Virus record (IMG/VR): IMGVR_UViG_3300011013_000010
Location: 1 to 64,000 of that record
Direction: 5' to 3' (one strand)
Length of the DNA stretch: 64,000 nucleotides
Origin: a virus
Below are positions 35,364 through 42,824 of the stretch, one piece after another (position 1 is the stretch's first letter; each line of letters begins with the position of its first letter). The notes below the pieces were generated by a model that did not search any database, was not told where the DNA came from, and saw nothing but the letters and a program-made list of their open reading frames with translations. The translations under genes and the position numbers were made by a program.

Positions 35364-36343
35364 AAACATCGAGTGGTTTGTATAAGCACGGTAAGAAATG
35401 TGAAGAATATTTAAAGACTGAAAGTGTTTTTCGAAATTCTATTCTAGCAGAGGCTAAAGAAAAAGCAGAACAAGAAGGAAAAATTAAATGTTTGAATTGT
35501 TCATACTGGGGACACAACTTAAAAGAACACATTAAAAACAATCATAATTTGACATTAGAGCAGTATTCTGGACAGACTTTATCGGAGCCGACGAAAGAGA
35601 ATTATTCAAACCAAAATAAAGAAAATGGGGACTGGATTACAAGAGAAAAAGAGAAAGGTACTGATTTGAAAGAATATTTTAAACACATGGGAGAAAGTGT
35701 TTCTAGGTCTATTTTAAACAATCCGAAAGAAAGAAAACGACGTTCACAACTTTTAGGAAATCTGAACAAGAGAGAAGATTTTCGTTACCGTGCTTCGGAA
35801 ACAGCCAAGAAAACTTCGAATAGAAAAGACATTCAAGAACAACGCGCGCTGCGTCTTAAGAAATGGAGAGAAGAAAATCCTGAAGAGTTTTATGAGAAGT
35901 GTATCAAGCAGATGCACAAATTCAAATCAAAACCAGAGAAAGATCTGTTTCGATACTTAATAGAGTTTTTTGAAGAGTTTGAATTCAAAAATAATCAACA
36001 GATTCAAGACAATTTGTTCTCTATGAATAAAACCAGAAGAAAACAAGTAGATATAATTTCTAAAGAGAACAAAGTGATCGTTGAAGTTGACGGACCTTAC
36101 CATTTTAAACCAATAAGAGGAGAACAGGTATTAAAAAACGTTGTACTGAAAGATAAAGCTCTAAATAAATATGCGTTTAAAGAAGAGTTTCTTCTTGTAA
36201 GAATATCGACTTCTCAATACGACTATCGTGGTGAAGGAGAGTTCTCAGAAAAGTGTCTTGACAAACTTAATGAATTGCTGTACAATAGACAGCCTGGTAT
36301 ATTTTTTTTAGGAGAAGAATATGGCGAAAATAATTGCTTATAG
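35258..36343 (+). CDS. Vsr-like (EDxHD-type) homing endonuclease inside the split dnaE
   Basis: A 361-residue protein starting within the end of the N-intein 2 ORF. The N-terminus has Cys/His fingers (YRCVCGKEVKTSSGLYKHGK and KCLNCSYWGHNLKEHIKNNH). The C-terminal third is a Vsr/DUF559-like nuclease: KSKPEKDLFRYLIEFFEEFE, KQVDIISKENKVIVEVDGPY, HF, then LLVRIS. This matches the endonuclease family described with fractured genes and split inteins (Dassa et al. 2009). ATG 35258 has AAAGGG upstream and no other Met occurs until the middle. Its 3' end contains a promoter and overlaps the next dnaE part. Confidence 0.8.
   Translation: MHNESQVSSKRRKNASFVENFRGGFGYRCVCGKEVKTSSGLYKHGKKCEEYLKTESVFRNSILAEAKEKAEQEGKIKCLNCSYWGHNLKEHIKNNHNLTLEQYSGQTLSEPTKENYSNQNKENGDWITREKEKGTDLKEYFKHMGESVSRSILNNPKERKRRSQLLGNLNKREDFRYRASETAKKTSNRKDIQEQRALRLKKWREENPEEFYEKCIKQMHKFKSKPEKDLFRYLIEFFEEFEFKNNQQIQDNLFSMNKTRRKQVDIISKENKVIVEVDGPYHFKPIRGEQVLKNVVLKDKALNKYAFKEEFLLVRISTSQYDYRGEGEFSEKCLDKLNELLYNRQPGIFFLGEEYGENNCL
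36258..36286 (+). promoter_or_regulatory. Promoter at the endonuclease 3' end, reading into dnaE part 3
   Basis: TTGACA (36258-36263), 17 bp and TACAAT (36281-36286), inside codons for CLDKLNELLYNR. It lies 35 bases upstream of the C-intein 2 start, so the inserted endonuclease could supply transcription to the dnaE fragment behind it. Confidence 0.55.
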
Positions 36344-36431
36344 AGAAAATGAAGAAGGAGAAACATTTGATCTCGAACTTGAGCATCAAGATCATCAATA
36401 TTATCTTGCCAACGGCGTGTTAACTAGTAAC
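36321..36431 (+). other. C-terminal half of split intein 2
   Basis: 37 residues, MAKIIAYRENEEGETFDLEL followed by EHQDHQYYLANGVLTSN. It has the F-D-L-x-L...H-x-Y-x-L-A-N-G block and terminal Asn; the penultimate residue is Ser rather than His. The +1 extein residue is Ser. Confidence 0.82.
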
Positions 36432-36542
36432 TCGCACGCTGTTTCTTATTCCGTACTCTCATATCAATGTGCTTGGTTGATGAACTATTATACTGTTGAG
36501 TGGATGGCAGCTTTTTTACAAATGGAGGAGGAAAAGAACTAA
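36321..36542 (+). CDS. dnaE: DnaE third part: C-intein 2 plus 36 extein residues
   Basis: A 73-residue protein. Residues 1-37 are C-intein 2 (ending YYLANGVLTSN); residues 38-73 are DnaE sequence SHAVSYSVLSYQCAWLMNYY followed by TVEWMAAFLQMEEEKN, the canonical continuation of GFNK. After two splicing events the product would be 435+419+36 = 890 residues. The SD is AGGAGAAG. It stops at TAA 36540-36542, where a normal DnaE would continue for about 260 residues. Confidence 0.87.
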   Translation: MAKIIAYRENEEGETFDLELEHQDHQYYLANGVLTSNSHAVSYSVLSYQCAWLMNYYTVEWMAAFLQMEEEKN

Positions 36543-36650
36543 GCTCTTCTGCTTATGAGACAACCAAAAGGTTGCTAAGAAATAATAAATGAAAGCAGCA
36601 TATAAGATAGAAAATATCGTAAATAACATTTCCTGGAAGGATAAAAAACT
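36543..36650 (+). other. 108-bp spacer breaking dnaE a third time
   Basis: Between two consecutive DnaE segments. It holds a perfect CAACC-AAAA-GGTTG hairpin (36561-36574), an ORF of 21 codons starting ATG 36589 (MKAAYKIENIVNNISWKDKK) that overlaps the next start as ATGA, and an SD (GGAAGG). No intein, intron core or endonuclease motif was seen. Confidence 0.5.
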
Positions 36651-37439
36651 ATGAGTAATATAGAAAAAGCCATCAGCATCGCTAAGGGGCAAGGGTTTGA
36701 AATAATGCCTTTGGATATCAACAAGTCTGGTGCGGTGTGGGAAATCTCTGAAGATGGAAAGACGCTCATTCAGCCCCTCACTTCGATCAAAGGATTCGGC
36801 GAGAAAGCAATGAAAGAAGTGGTAGACCATCGCCCATTCAATACAATTGAGGAGTTCTTGTTCCACCCTCGTGTGCTTTACAGTAAGTTGAACAAAAAGA
36901 ACCTTGATGTATTATGCAGGAGTGGTGCTTTGAAGTGCCTGCAAGATGAGAGGTTCACAGGAGATAAGCATTTTTGGACAGCTGTTGCAGTAATGCGTCC
37001 GCGCAAGCCTAAGGATTTGGAAGACAATATTACAGCAGAAGAGTTCCGTGAGGAAGGAAGCTTTAGTAAAGAGGAGCAAATCAGCAACCTTGTGGAATTG
37101 ATCGGTCAGTTTCCGATTAGACAAGTAATGCCAGATTCAACTATTCAGCGTCTTGAAGAGCGTGGTATTCCAGCTATTGGAGATTTTGATCCAGAGGAAG
37201 ATGATGTAGTATGGTTTATTCCGCGCAAACTAATCAAAAAGAAAACAAAGAGAGGAAGTACATACGTGATTATTGAATGTGTAGACAGTTCTAGCAAGAT
37301 TACGAAAATTAAGTGTTGGAACTTTAAAGATTCAACTAAGATTTACATTAATCGTCCATATGTTGGGCGTGTAGAGTATGATGAACAGTGGGGTTTTTCC
37401 ACTCGTTCAGCTTCTCATAACTTTAAGTTGGTGGGATAA
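36651..37439 (+). CDS. dnaE: DnaE C-terminal part (HhH and OB region)
   Basis: A 262-residue protein with no intein sequence. It continues DnaE: IEKAISIAKGQGFEIMPLDI, then NKSGAVWEIS, ITSIKGFGEKAMKEVVDHRP (helix-hairpin-helix) and LNKKNLDVLCRSGAL, followed by a domain with YVIIECVDSSSKITKIKCWN like the OB fold. With the 890 spliced residues the total is about 1150, the usual DnaE length. It has its own SD, so it probably joins the polymerase as a separate subunit. Confidence 0.82.
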   Translation: MSNIEKAISIAKGQGFEIMPLDINKSGAVWEISEDGKTLIQPLTSIKGFGEKAMKEVVDHRPFNTIEEFLFHPRVLYSKLNKKNLDVLCRSGALKCLQDERFTGDKHFWTAVAVMRPRKPKDLEDNITAEEFREEGSFSKEEQISNLVELIGQFPIRQVMPDSTIQRLEERGIPAIGDFDPEEDDVVWFIPRKLIKKKTKRGSTYVIIECVDSSSKITKIKCWNFKDSTKIYINRPYVGRVEYDEQWGFSTRSASHNFKLVG

Positions 37440-37630
37440 TGATTGTTGCTCATTGTATAGTATTGCTGGTAGCAGCGTTTTTTGTAGCCTGGAATGGTTC
37501 AAGTGCTTATGAATATTTCATTGCAGAAAAATACGTTTGGTTTGCCTTTAATGGTTTTATTATGATATGGATGTTGCTCATTTCTAAAAGTCATATTGAT
37601 GCTCTCACAGAAGATAAAGGAGAAAAATGA
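37439..37630 (+). CDS. Small membrane protein, two TM segments
   Basis: A 63-residue protein with two hydrophobic helices (IVAHCIVLLVAAFFVAW and VWFAFNGFIMIWMLLI) and a charged C-terminus. One-base overlap with dnaE and ATGA-type overlap with the methyltransferase. Function unknown; an inner-membrane location is likely. Confidence 0.6.
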   Translation: MIVAHCIVLLVAAFFVAWNGSSAYEYFIAEKYVWFAFNGFIMIWMLLISKSHIDALTEDKGEK

Positions 37631-38526
37631 AAGATAGAAAACACAAACCACTGTTTATGTGGGCTGGCGGAAAAAATAAGATGATTAAGAAATACCTTGA
37701 TTTTCTTCCTAATGATTTCAATGTTTACGTCGAGCCGTTTTTCGGCGGCGGCGCCCTCTTTTTATGGGCTTATGAAAAAAATCCAGAAGCAACCTTTATT
37801 TTGAATGACGTTAACGTTGATATTATGAATATTTACAAGTCTGTCAAAAACAATGTTGAAGATTTTACTACAGAAGTTGATTTACTCTCAGAAGAATACT
37901 TAAAGTTAGAAAAAAGTCCAGCCACCAAGGAGAATGGAATTAAAGAGTTTCATGGCAGAGCTAAATATTTTTATGATCTGAGGCATGAACATGCTTATCA
38001 TTATTCGGAATGGTCCAGTATCAAACAAGCAGCTGTTTTATACTTTCTTATGAAGACAGGTTTCAACGGCATATGGCAAATTAATAAAAACACCAATAAT
38101 AGGTTTGGTACTCCAGCTGGTCTTTTGAATCAGAAAGATAAAGTTTACAACAAAGAAGATGTTTACTATTGGAGCAAGGCTCTAAAGAACGCCATCATCA
38201 TAAATGAAGATTTCTCTTGTGTTGAAAAATATCTGGGTTCAGAAACATTCTTGTTTTTAGATCCACCCTACAGAAATTCTTTTACTCAATACAATGTTGA
38301 TTTTGATGATGAAGAGCAGAAAAGAGTTATTAACTTGTTGCATCTTGCAAAATCTAAAGGAACTAAAGCTTTTCTATCCAATAGAGACGGAGATGATTTG
38401 TTTTTTGAGTCTCTTTGCCAATACGATACAATACGCAAGTTTGATGTAACCTATACTGCTGGGCGTCGCAAGAAGACTGAAAACGGGTTTGAAGCCAAGA
38501 AGGCTAGAGAAGTTCTTATCTTTTAA
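37627..38526 (+). CDS. D12-class N6-adenine DNA methyltransferase (Dam-like)
   Basis: A 299-residue protein with the D12/Dam order: KPLFMWAGGKNKMIKKYLDF (motif X), VYVEPFFGGGALFLWAYEKN (motif I), FILNDVNVDIMNIY and the catalytic FLFLDPPYRNSF (motif IV). Such enzymes often methylate GATC, but the target cannot be read from sequence alone. It could protect phage DNA or tune phage promoters, several of which carry GATC in the spacer. Confidence 0.85.
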   Translation: MKDRKHKPLFMWAGGKNKMIKKYLDFLPNDFNVYVEPFFGGGALFLWAYEKNPEATFILNDVNVDIMNIYKSVKNNVEDFTTEVDLLSEEYLKLEKSPATKENGIKEFHGRAKYFYDLRHEHAYHYSEWSSIKQAAVLYFLMKTGFNGIWQINKNTNNRFGTPAGLLNQKDKVYNKEDVYYWSKALKNAIIINEDFSCVEKYLGSETFLFLDPPYRNSFTQYNVDFDDEEQKRVINLLHLAKSKGTKAFLSNRDGDDLFFESLCQYDTIRKFDVTYTAGRRKKTENGFEAKKAREVLIF

Positions 38527-38540
38527 CACAAAAGGAGAAA

Positions 38541-38729
38541 ATGAAGATGTCGAAAAAGATGCTGGAAATGAAGAGAGTTGAAATGTTTTTAGGAGATGGT
38601 ATGCGCGAAGTAGTTGTTGTTACTTCTCCTGTTGACCAGATGATTTTTAACGATGAACGCAAGTTTCACCTAAAGGTAACAAAAGAAGGCGAAGTTACTT
38701 TAGAAACTATTGAAGGAGAAGAGAAATGA
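38541..38729 (+). CDS. Small protein of unknown function before dut
   Basis: A 62-residue protein, Lys/Glu-rich with beta-type segments (REVVVVTSPVDQMIF). SD AAGGAG upstream and ATGA overlap with the dUTPase start. No family recognised. Confidence 0.5.
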   Translation: MKMSKKMLEMKRVEMFLGDGMREVVVVTSPVDQMIFNDERKFHLKVTKEGEVTLETIEGEEK

Positions 38730-39193
38730 TTTTAGAATACGCAAAAGTAAGAAAGAACGTTAAGACGCCAACGCGCAGCAACCCTAGTGATGCTGGAATG
38801 GATGTGTTTTATTGTCCTGACAAAGAAGAGACCATTTCTCTTCCTCCTCTAGGCAAAGTTCTATTGCCTACTGGTCTAAAGATTGCTATTCCTCACGGAT
38901 TTGCATTAGAAATAAAGAATCGTTCAGGACTAGCTTCTAAAGAAGGTTTGGTAGTTGGCGGGTGCTTGGTTGATCCTGGTTATGAAGGAGAGATTAAGGT
39001 CGATATTCACAACATTTCACAACACAATAAAATTATTGAACCAGGTGCCAAGATTGCTCAGTTTGTGATCTATCCTGTTGTACACGTTCGTATGACAGAG
39101 AAGTTTCCGAACGAACTGTTCAACGAACAAAAGCCTATCACGATGAGCAATCGTGGTTCTAGTGGGTTTGGGAGCACCGACTCTAGTGATTGA
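38726..39193 (+). CDS. dut: dUTP pyrophosphatase
   Basis: A 155-residue trimeric-type dUTPase with all five motifs: PSDAGMDVFY (1), NRSGLASKEG (2), GGCLVDPGYEGEIKVDIHN (3, uracil pocket with Asp and Tyr), GAKIAQFVIYPV (4) and RGSSGFGSTD (5). It hydrolyses dUTP to dUMP, which ThyX then methylates. The next gene starts inside its last codons. Confidence 0.92.
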   Translation: MILEYAKVRKNVKTPTRSNPSDAGMDVFYCPDKEETISLPPLGKVLLPTGLKIAIPHGFALEIKNRSGLASKEGLVVGGCLVDPGYEGEIKVDIHNISQHNKIIEPGAKIAQFVIYPVVHVRMTEKFPNELFNEQKPITMSNRGSSGFGSTDSSD

Positions 39194-39365
39194 GTATATC
39201 GCTAAAGCTGATACTTGGTTTGACGAAGGTACTAAAGCTGAAATGCTTAGTGGTCCGTGGGATGGTGAAATGCCCAAGCTTGGTTTGTTTGCTGGAATAA
39301 AGAATGGCAAGCCAGATGAGGAAGTTTGTAGTCTAGATGAGTTTGAAATAAGGAGTAAACTATGA
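39186..39365 (+). CDS. Small phage protein, unknown
   Basis: About 60 residues from GTG 39186, overlapping the dut stop; a longer frame opens at 39153 but runs over conserved dut codons. It contains IEYIAKADTWFDEGTKAEML and KLGLFAGIKNGKPDEEVCSL, a pattern I associate with small T4-like phage proteins of unknown role. Confidence 0.5.
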   Translation: MIEYIAKADTWFDEGTKAEMLSGPWDGEMPKLGLFAGIKNGKPDEEVCSLDEFEIRSKL

Positions 39366-39781
39366 GCTATGAGGAATACGCAAAAACTGCGAGAGCAATA
39401 AAAGAACATTCTGAAGAGATGAGAAAAGAGTTAAGCAAATACGGACCCGACTATTACTTTGAAAAAGTTGAAGGGTACATTAAAGTGCTGTTTGAAAGGT
39501 TTGCTCCTTTCAAAAAAGGGGATAGGGTGATTCTAACCAAGACCCCAGAAATCAATAAAGAAGAATCCTGGGGATGGATAGGTTCAAAGCATTTTCTCGT
39601 CAAAGGCGCTAAAGCGACTGTTTGCGAAGTGGACTATTACAGAGAGAAGTTTAGGTGTAGTGTGAAGTTTGATGATGATAGTCATATCAATCACGTAACG
39701 CAACAAGTTGAGCTAACTCCCCCAGATAGGCGTAGTTTTTATTCTTTCAACGAAGACTTTTTGGTGAAAATCGATGGATGA
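39362..39781 (+). CDS. SH3-like KGD-family protein, unknown
   Basis: A 139-residue protein: a helical N-terminus (about 60 residues), then APFKKGDRVILTKTPEINKE, KATVCEVDYYREKFRCSVKF and INHVTQQVELTPP, the KGDxV...C/V...V pattern of small SH3-like barrels also seen at 50608, 59382 and 61725. Overlaps both neighbours. Confidence 0.5.
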   Translation: MSYEEYAKTARAIKEHSEEMRKELSKYGPDYYFEKVEGYIKVLFERFAPFKKGDRVILTKTPEINKEESWGWIGSKHFLVKGAKATVCEVDYYREKFRCSVKFDDDSHINHVTQQVELTPPDRRSFYSFNEDFLVKIDG

Positions 39782-40283
39782 ATCAACAAAGAAAGTAATG
39801 TTCTCAAAGAAGAGCGACGAATGGGCTACGCCTCAAGAGTTTTACGATAAGCTGAATGAGATTTTTGGCTTCACACTTGATCCGTGCGCAACCCACGAGA
39901 ATCATAAATGTGATAAATACTTCACAATGGAAGATGACGGTCTTGCTCAGAGTTGGAGTGGAGAGACATCATTTGTAAACAACCCCTATTCAGCCAATAA
40001 ACAATGGTCTCAAAAATGTGTCGAAGAAGGGTTAAAGGAAGACACATTGGTGGCTATGTTGCTGCCTGCACGAGTTGAAACTAGGTTTTTTCAAGATCTG
40101 TTGTTTCCAAATTCTAGATATGTTCTCTTTGTTAAACGTAGATTAAAGTTTGGAGGACACAAAAACTCTGCTCCATTTCCGTCAGCACTTTGTATCATAA
40201 CAACTAGGGAGATTCTCCCTGAGCAATTACTTAAATTGAAAGAACTTGGGAGGGTTTTGATTGAAGAAAGGAATAATATATAA
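39774..40283 (+). CDS. Phage-type DNA N-6-adenine methyltransferase
   Basis: A 169-residue protein matching the phage Dam family: SKKSDEWATPQEFYDKLNEI, FGFTLDPCATHENHKCDKYF, then DDGLAQSW and the catalytic-type VNNPYSANKQWSQKC (NNPY in place of NPPY or DPPY). It probably methylates phage DNA against host restriction. It is the third adenine methyltransferase in the window. Its end overlaps the GIY-YIG remnant. Confidence 0.82.
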   Translation: MDESTKKVMFSKKSDEWATPQEFYDKLNEIFGFTLDPCATHENHKCDKYFTMEDDGLAQSWSGETSFVNNPYSANKQWSQKCVEEGLKEDTLVAMLLPARVETRFFQDLLFPNSRYVLFVKRRLKFGGHKNSAPFPSALCIITTREILPEQLLKLKELGRVLIEERNNI

Positions 40284-40449
40284 GGTTTCATCTCCATCTG
40301 GAAAGGTTTATGTAGGGCAAACCAAATGTTCTCTTAAAAAGAGAAAGAGAGAACATTTACAAAAGGCTTTTATTTCTGAGAGTACGATGTATAGAACGAA
40401 ATTTGCTCAAGCTGTTAGAAAATATGAAAATCTCTTAAAGGAAAAATGA
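40261..40449 (+). pseudogene. GIY-YIG homing endonuclease, truncated N-terminal domain
   Basis: A 62-residue frame from TTG 40261 with KGIIYKVSSPSGKVYVGQTK (GIY...YVG) and the catalytic-region Arg in KKRKREHLQKAF. It stops after AVRKYENLLKEK, where full-length enzymes continue with the catalytic Glu strand. The missing part is the centre of the nuclease domain, so it should be inactive. The DNA-binding half follows at 40446. Confidence 0.65.
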
Positions 40450-40889
40450 CTGGCGAGAAAAATCCAATGTTTGGGACCATTAAAACTGAAGAAGAGGTTA
40501 GAGAGCGCTCCAAAAAGTGGATTGCAATATCACCAGAAGGAAAAATGTTTGAATTTTACAGCTTGAGAAGGTTTTGTAGAGAAGAGAAATTAACATTTTG
40601 GCACATGAATAATGTTGCTAGAGGAAAAGAGTTGCATCACAAGAGGTGGCTTTGTTATTTGCAAGAAGATTTTTCTCCACAAAAGGTAAAAGAATCGAGA
40701 GAGCAAATAGAAAAGAATCAACCAATGTACGAATTGTATTCTCCAAGTGGAGAAAAGTTTGTTACAACAAATTTAAGAAAATTTAGTATCGAAAGAGGGC
40801 TCAACAACTCTTGTCTCATAGGGGTTGCTAAAGGGCAAAGAAAGCATCATAAAGGTTGGAAAGCTATTAAAACATTGGAGAGGAAATAA
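40446..40889 (+). pseudogene. DNA-binding half of the broken GIY-YIG endonuclease
   Basis: A 147-residue frame beginning MTGEKNPMFGTIKTEEEVRE, a NUMOD3-type motif, then two NUMOD1-like repeats (MFEFYSLRRFCREEKLTFW...KRW and KFVTTNLRKFSIERGLNN...KGW). These modules normally follow the GIY-YIG domain in homing endonucleases. Together with 40261 it looks like one gene with an internal deletion and frame break; it could still bind DNA. Confidence 0.6.
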
Positions 40890-41173
40890 TGGTAAAGAAA
40901 ATTAAGAAGAACACTTGGAAGAAAGCTCTCAAAGAAGTTCAAAAGGACATCACAAAGAAAGTTGGCTTGTTCAATCAAATGGGGGATGAGTGTCTCACCT
41001 GTCAAATGCCATTCGACAAGTCAAACATTGAAGAGGTTGCAAGTTGGCACGTTACAGTACGTAGAGAGCCAGATGTTGTTAATCTATACTGTCCTGACTG
41101 TTGGAAGGCAGCTCAAGAAACAGTAGAAGATTTTCACAAGCGAGTCGAGGAGCGAACAAATGAAAATAACTGA
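40889..41173 (+). CDS. Small zinc-ribbon-like phage protein
   Basis: A 94-residue protein: a basic N-terminal helix, then GLFNQMGDECLTCQMPFDKS, SWHVTVRREPDVVNLYCPDC. Two CxxC pairs (CLTC, CPDC) 40 residues apart would bind zinc. The family is common in T4-like marine phages without a known role. Overlaps the IMPDH-like gene. Confidence 0.6.
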   Translation: MVKKIKKNTWKKALKEVQKDITKKVGLFNQMGDECLTCQMPFDKSNIEEVASWHVTVRREPDVVNLYCPDCWKAAQETVEDFHKRVEERTNENN

Positions 41174-42203
41174 AGGTCTTACATATGATGACATTTCGTT
41201 GAAACCGAAATACAGCGAAATACCAAATAGAGATGAGAAGAATGTTTCTTTGCTTTGTAGTCTTGGTTCACATTCAATGAGATTGCCTGTAATCTCTTCT
41301 CCTATGGACACTGTGACTGAAAGTGATATGGTGATTGCGATGCAAAATCACGGAGGATTAGGTATCGTTCACAGATTCAATACGATTGAAGAACAAGTCG
41401 ATATTGTTTCAGAATCTGATGCTCAAGCTGCTGCCATTGGTATGACTGGTGATTACCTAGAACGCACGCACGCTCTTCTAGAGAATGGAGTAAAGATTCT
41501 ATGCATCGATACAGCACACGGACATCATTCTCATATGAAGACTGCTATCCAAGTACTCAAAAGACGCTATGGAAACGAAGTTCATATAATGGCAGGTAGT
41601 ATTTCAACTGCTGATGCTGCTCAAGACTTGTCGCGCTGGGGTGCTGACAGTTTGAGAGTTGGCATTGGTGGTGGCTCCATTTGTTCTACACGTTTGCAAA
41701 CAGGCTTTGGAACTCCTAACCTTACAGCAATCATTGATGCTAAGAGAGGTGTTGGGCAAGCTCAGTATATGGGATTGGCACGTAATGTTAAAATCATCGC
41801 TGACGGTGGCATTAGACAATCAGGAGATATGTTGAAAGCCTTCGCAGCTGGGGCAGATTTCGTGATGCTTGGTTCAATGTTGGCTGGAACTACAGAGACG
41901 CCTGGTATTGTTCATCAGTCCGGCAATGGCTTCTCCCGTGGGCGAAAGGTTTATCGTGGAATGGCTTCTCGTCAAGTTCAAAAAGAGAGAGGTTCCACTT
42001 CAGCCCCTGAAGGTATTTCAGTTGATATTCCATATAAAGGTGGTGTAGATAAGGTTCTTGAACCAATCCCAGGTTGGATCCGCAGTGGGTTTTCCTATGT
42101 TGGAGCCCGCAATATTATTGAGTTTAGAGAGAGAGTAGAGGCTTACAAACAAACACGCGCTGGTGTGTTGGAAGGGCATACACACATTGAGTATGTTAAA
42201 TGA
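41160..42203 (+). CDS. IMP dehydrogenase/GMP reductase family protein
   Basis: A 347-residue TIM-barrel protein: [46 protein letters not shown], the catalytic-loop Cys in [40 protein letters not shown] and the flap [13 protein letters not shown]. It has no CBS domain, so it resembles GMP reductase or a minimal IMPDH; the choice between them cannot be made by eye. It affects guanine nucleotide supply. The Cys loop, a known split-intein site in phage IMPDH genes, is uninterrupted here. Confidence 0.82.
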   Translation: MKITEGLTYDDISLKPKYSEIPNRDEKNVSLLCSLGSHSMRLPVISSPMDTVTESDMVIAMQNHGGLGIVHRFNTIEEQVDIVSESDAQAAAIGMTGDYLERTHALLENGVKILCIDTAHGHHSHMKTAIQVLKRRYGNEVHIMAGSISTADAAQDLSRWGADSLRVGIGGGSICSTRLQTGFGTPNLTAIIDAKRGVGQAQYMGLARNVKIIADGGIRQSGDMLKAFAAGADFVMLGSMLAGTTETPGIVHQSGNGFSRGRKVYRGMASRQVQKERGSTSAPEGISVDIPYKGGVDKVLEPIPGWIRSGFSYVGARNIIEFRERVEAYKQTRAGVLEGHTHIEYVK

Positions 42204-42535
42204 ATCCAGATCACATATATGGCAAAGAAAAGAGGATGATCAGTTTTGAAGATAAGGATGGCAACCTTGCTCGTTTGATTGTGAAATTGAGACACGAGAG
42301 CCTTAGCAGGGCTGAGTTTTATCGAGCAATCACACTGGGCTTCATTGAAGATAATCCTCTTTTGGATGATTTTGTTCTTGCATACAAAAAGAAGAAAGAA
42401 TATTTTCGTAAGAACAGACAAAAGATTCTCAATAAAGAACGTAAAGATTCTGATGAAACATTGGAAAGGTTTGGGTTAAATCCAAATGAAGTAGAAGATA
42501 TATTCGATATTATCGAAGAGGAGTTAAAGCTATGA
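42200..42535 (+). CDS. Helical acidic phage protein, unknown
   Basis: A 111-residue protein rich in Lys/Glu/Asp and helical throughout, with RHESLSRAEFYRAITLGFIE and a C-terminal LNPNEVEDIFDIIEEEL. Starts as ATGA with the preceding gene and overlaps the sigma-like gene. The pattern is seen in small phage proteins without known function. Confidence 0.5.
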   Translation: MNPDHIYGKEKRMISFEDKDGNLARLIVKLRHESLSRAEFYRAITLGFIEDNPLLDDFVLAYKKKKEYFRKNRQKILNKERKDSDETLERFGLNPNEVEDIFDIIEEELKL

Positions 42536-42801
42536 GATCTTGTACAGATTGTTGTAAAATATTAGAGGAGCCTTGTCCCTTTGAGGAATGTAGATATCAT
42601 ATAGATTATGAAAAGGAACTTAATTGCACTCTCATATCAATAGGGGTAAATGGACCTATGACGCTCCGCCAAGTTGGTGAACGTTTGGGTATTAGTTTTG
42701 TTCGCGTAAAACAGATCGAAGAGAAGACAAAAATAAAACTTGGTAAACGAATCCTTAATAAAAAACTATCGAGCATCTTACCCGATGCTCCGACTAGTTA
42801 A
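42532..42801 (+). CDS. Sigma region 4-like HTH protein
   Basis: An 89-residue protein. A Cys-rich N-terminus (CTDCCKILEEPCPFEEC) may bind zinc. Residues 40-75 (GPMTLRQVGERLGISFVRVK, then QIEEKTKIKLGKR) match the helix-turn-helix of sigma70 region 4, which reads -35 boxes. It has no region 2, so it is not a full sigma factor; it may be a co-regulator like a phage late-transcription factor. It is ATGA-coupled to the gene before. Confidence 0.6.
   Translation: MRSCTDCCKILEEPCPFEECRYHIDYEKELNCTLISIGVNGPMTLRQVGERLGISFVRVKQIEEKTKIKLGKRILNKKLSSILPDAPTS
42771..42790 (+). other. Hairpin at the 3' end of the sigma-like gene
   Basis: GAGCATC (42771-42777), loop TTACCC, GATGCTC (42784-42790). Perfect 7-bp stem without a T-run, within the last codons of the gene. 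It may stabilise the mRNA end or be incidental. Confidence 0.3.
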
Positions 42802-42824
42802 TGCATTACGTGAGGGCTCATTGA

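Noticed and set aside
41640-41730. Split intein in the IMPDH-like gene at GGGSICST
   Set aside because: The catalytic loop reads straight through ([15 protein letters not shown]) with no insertion.
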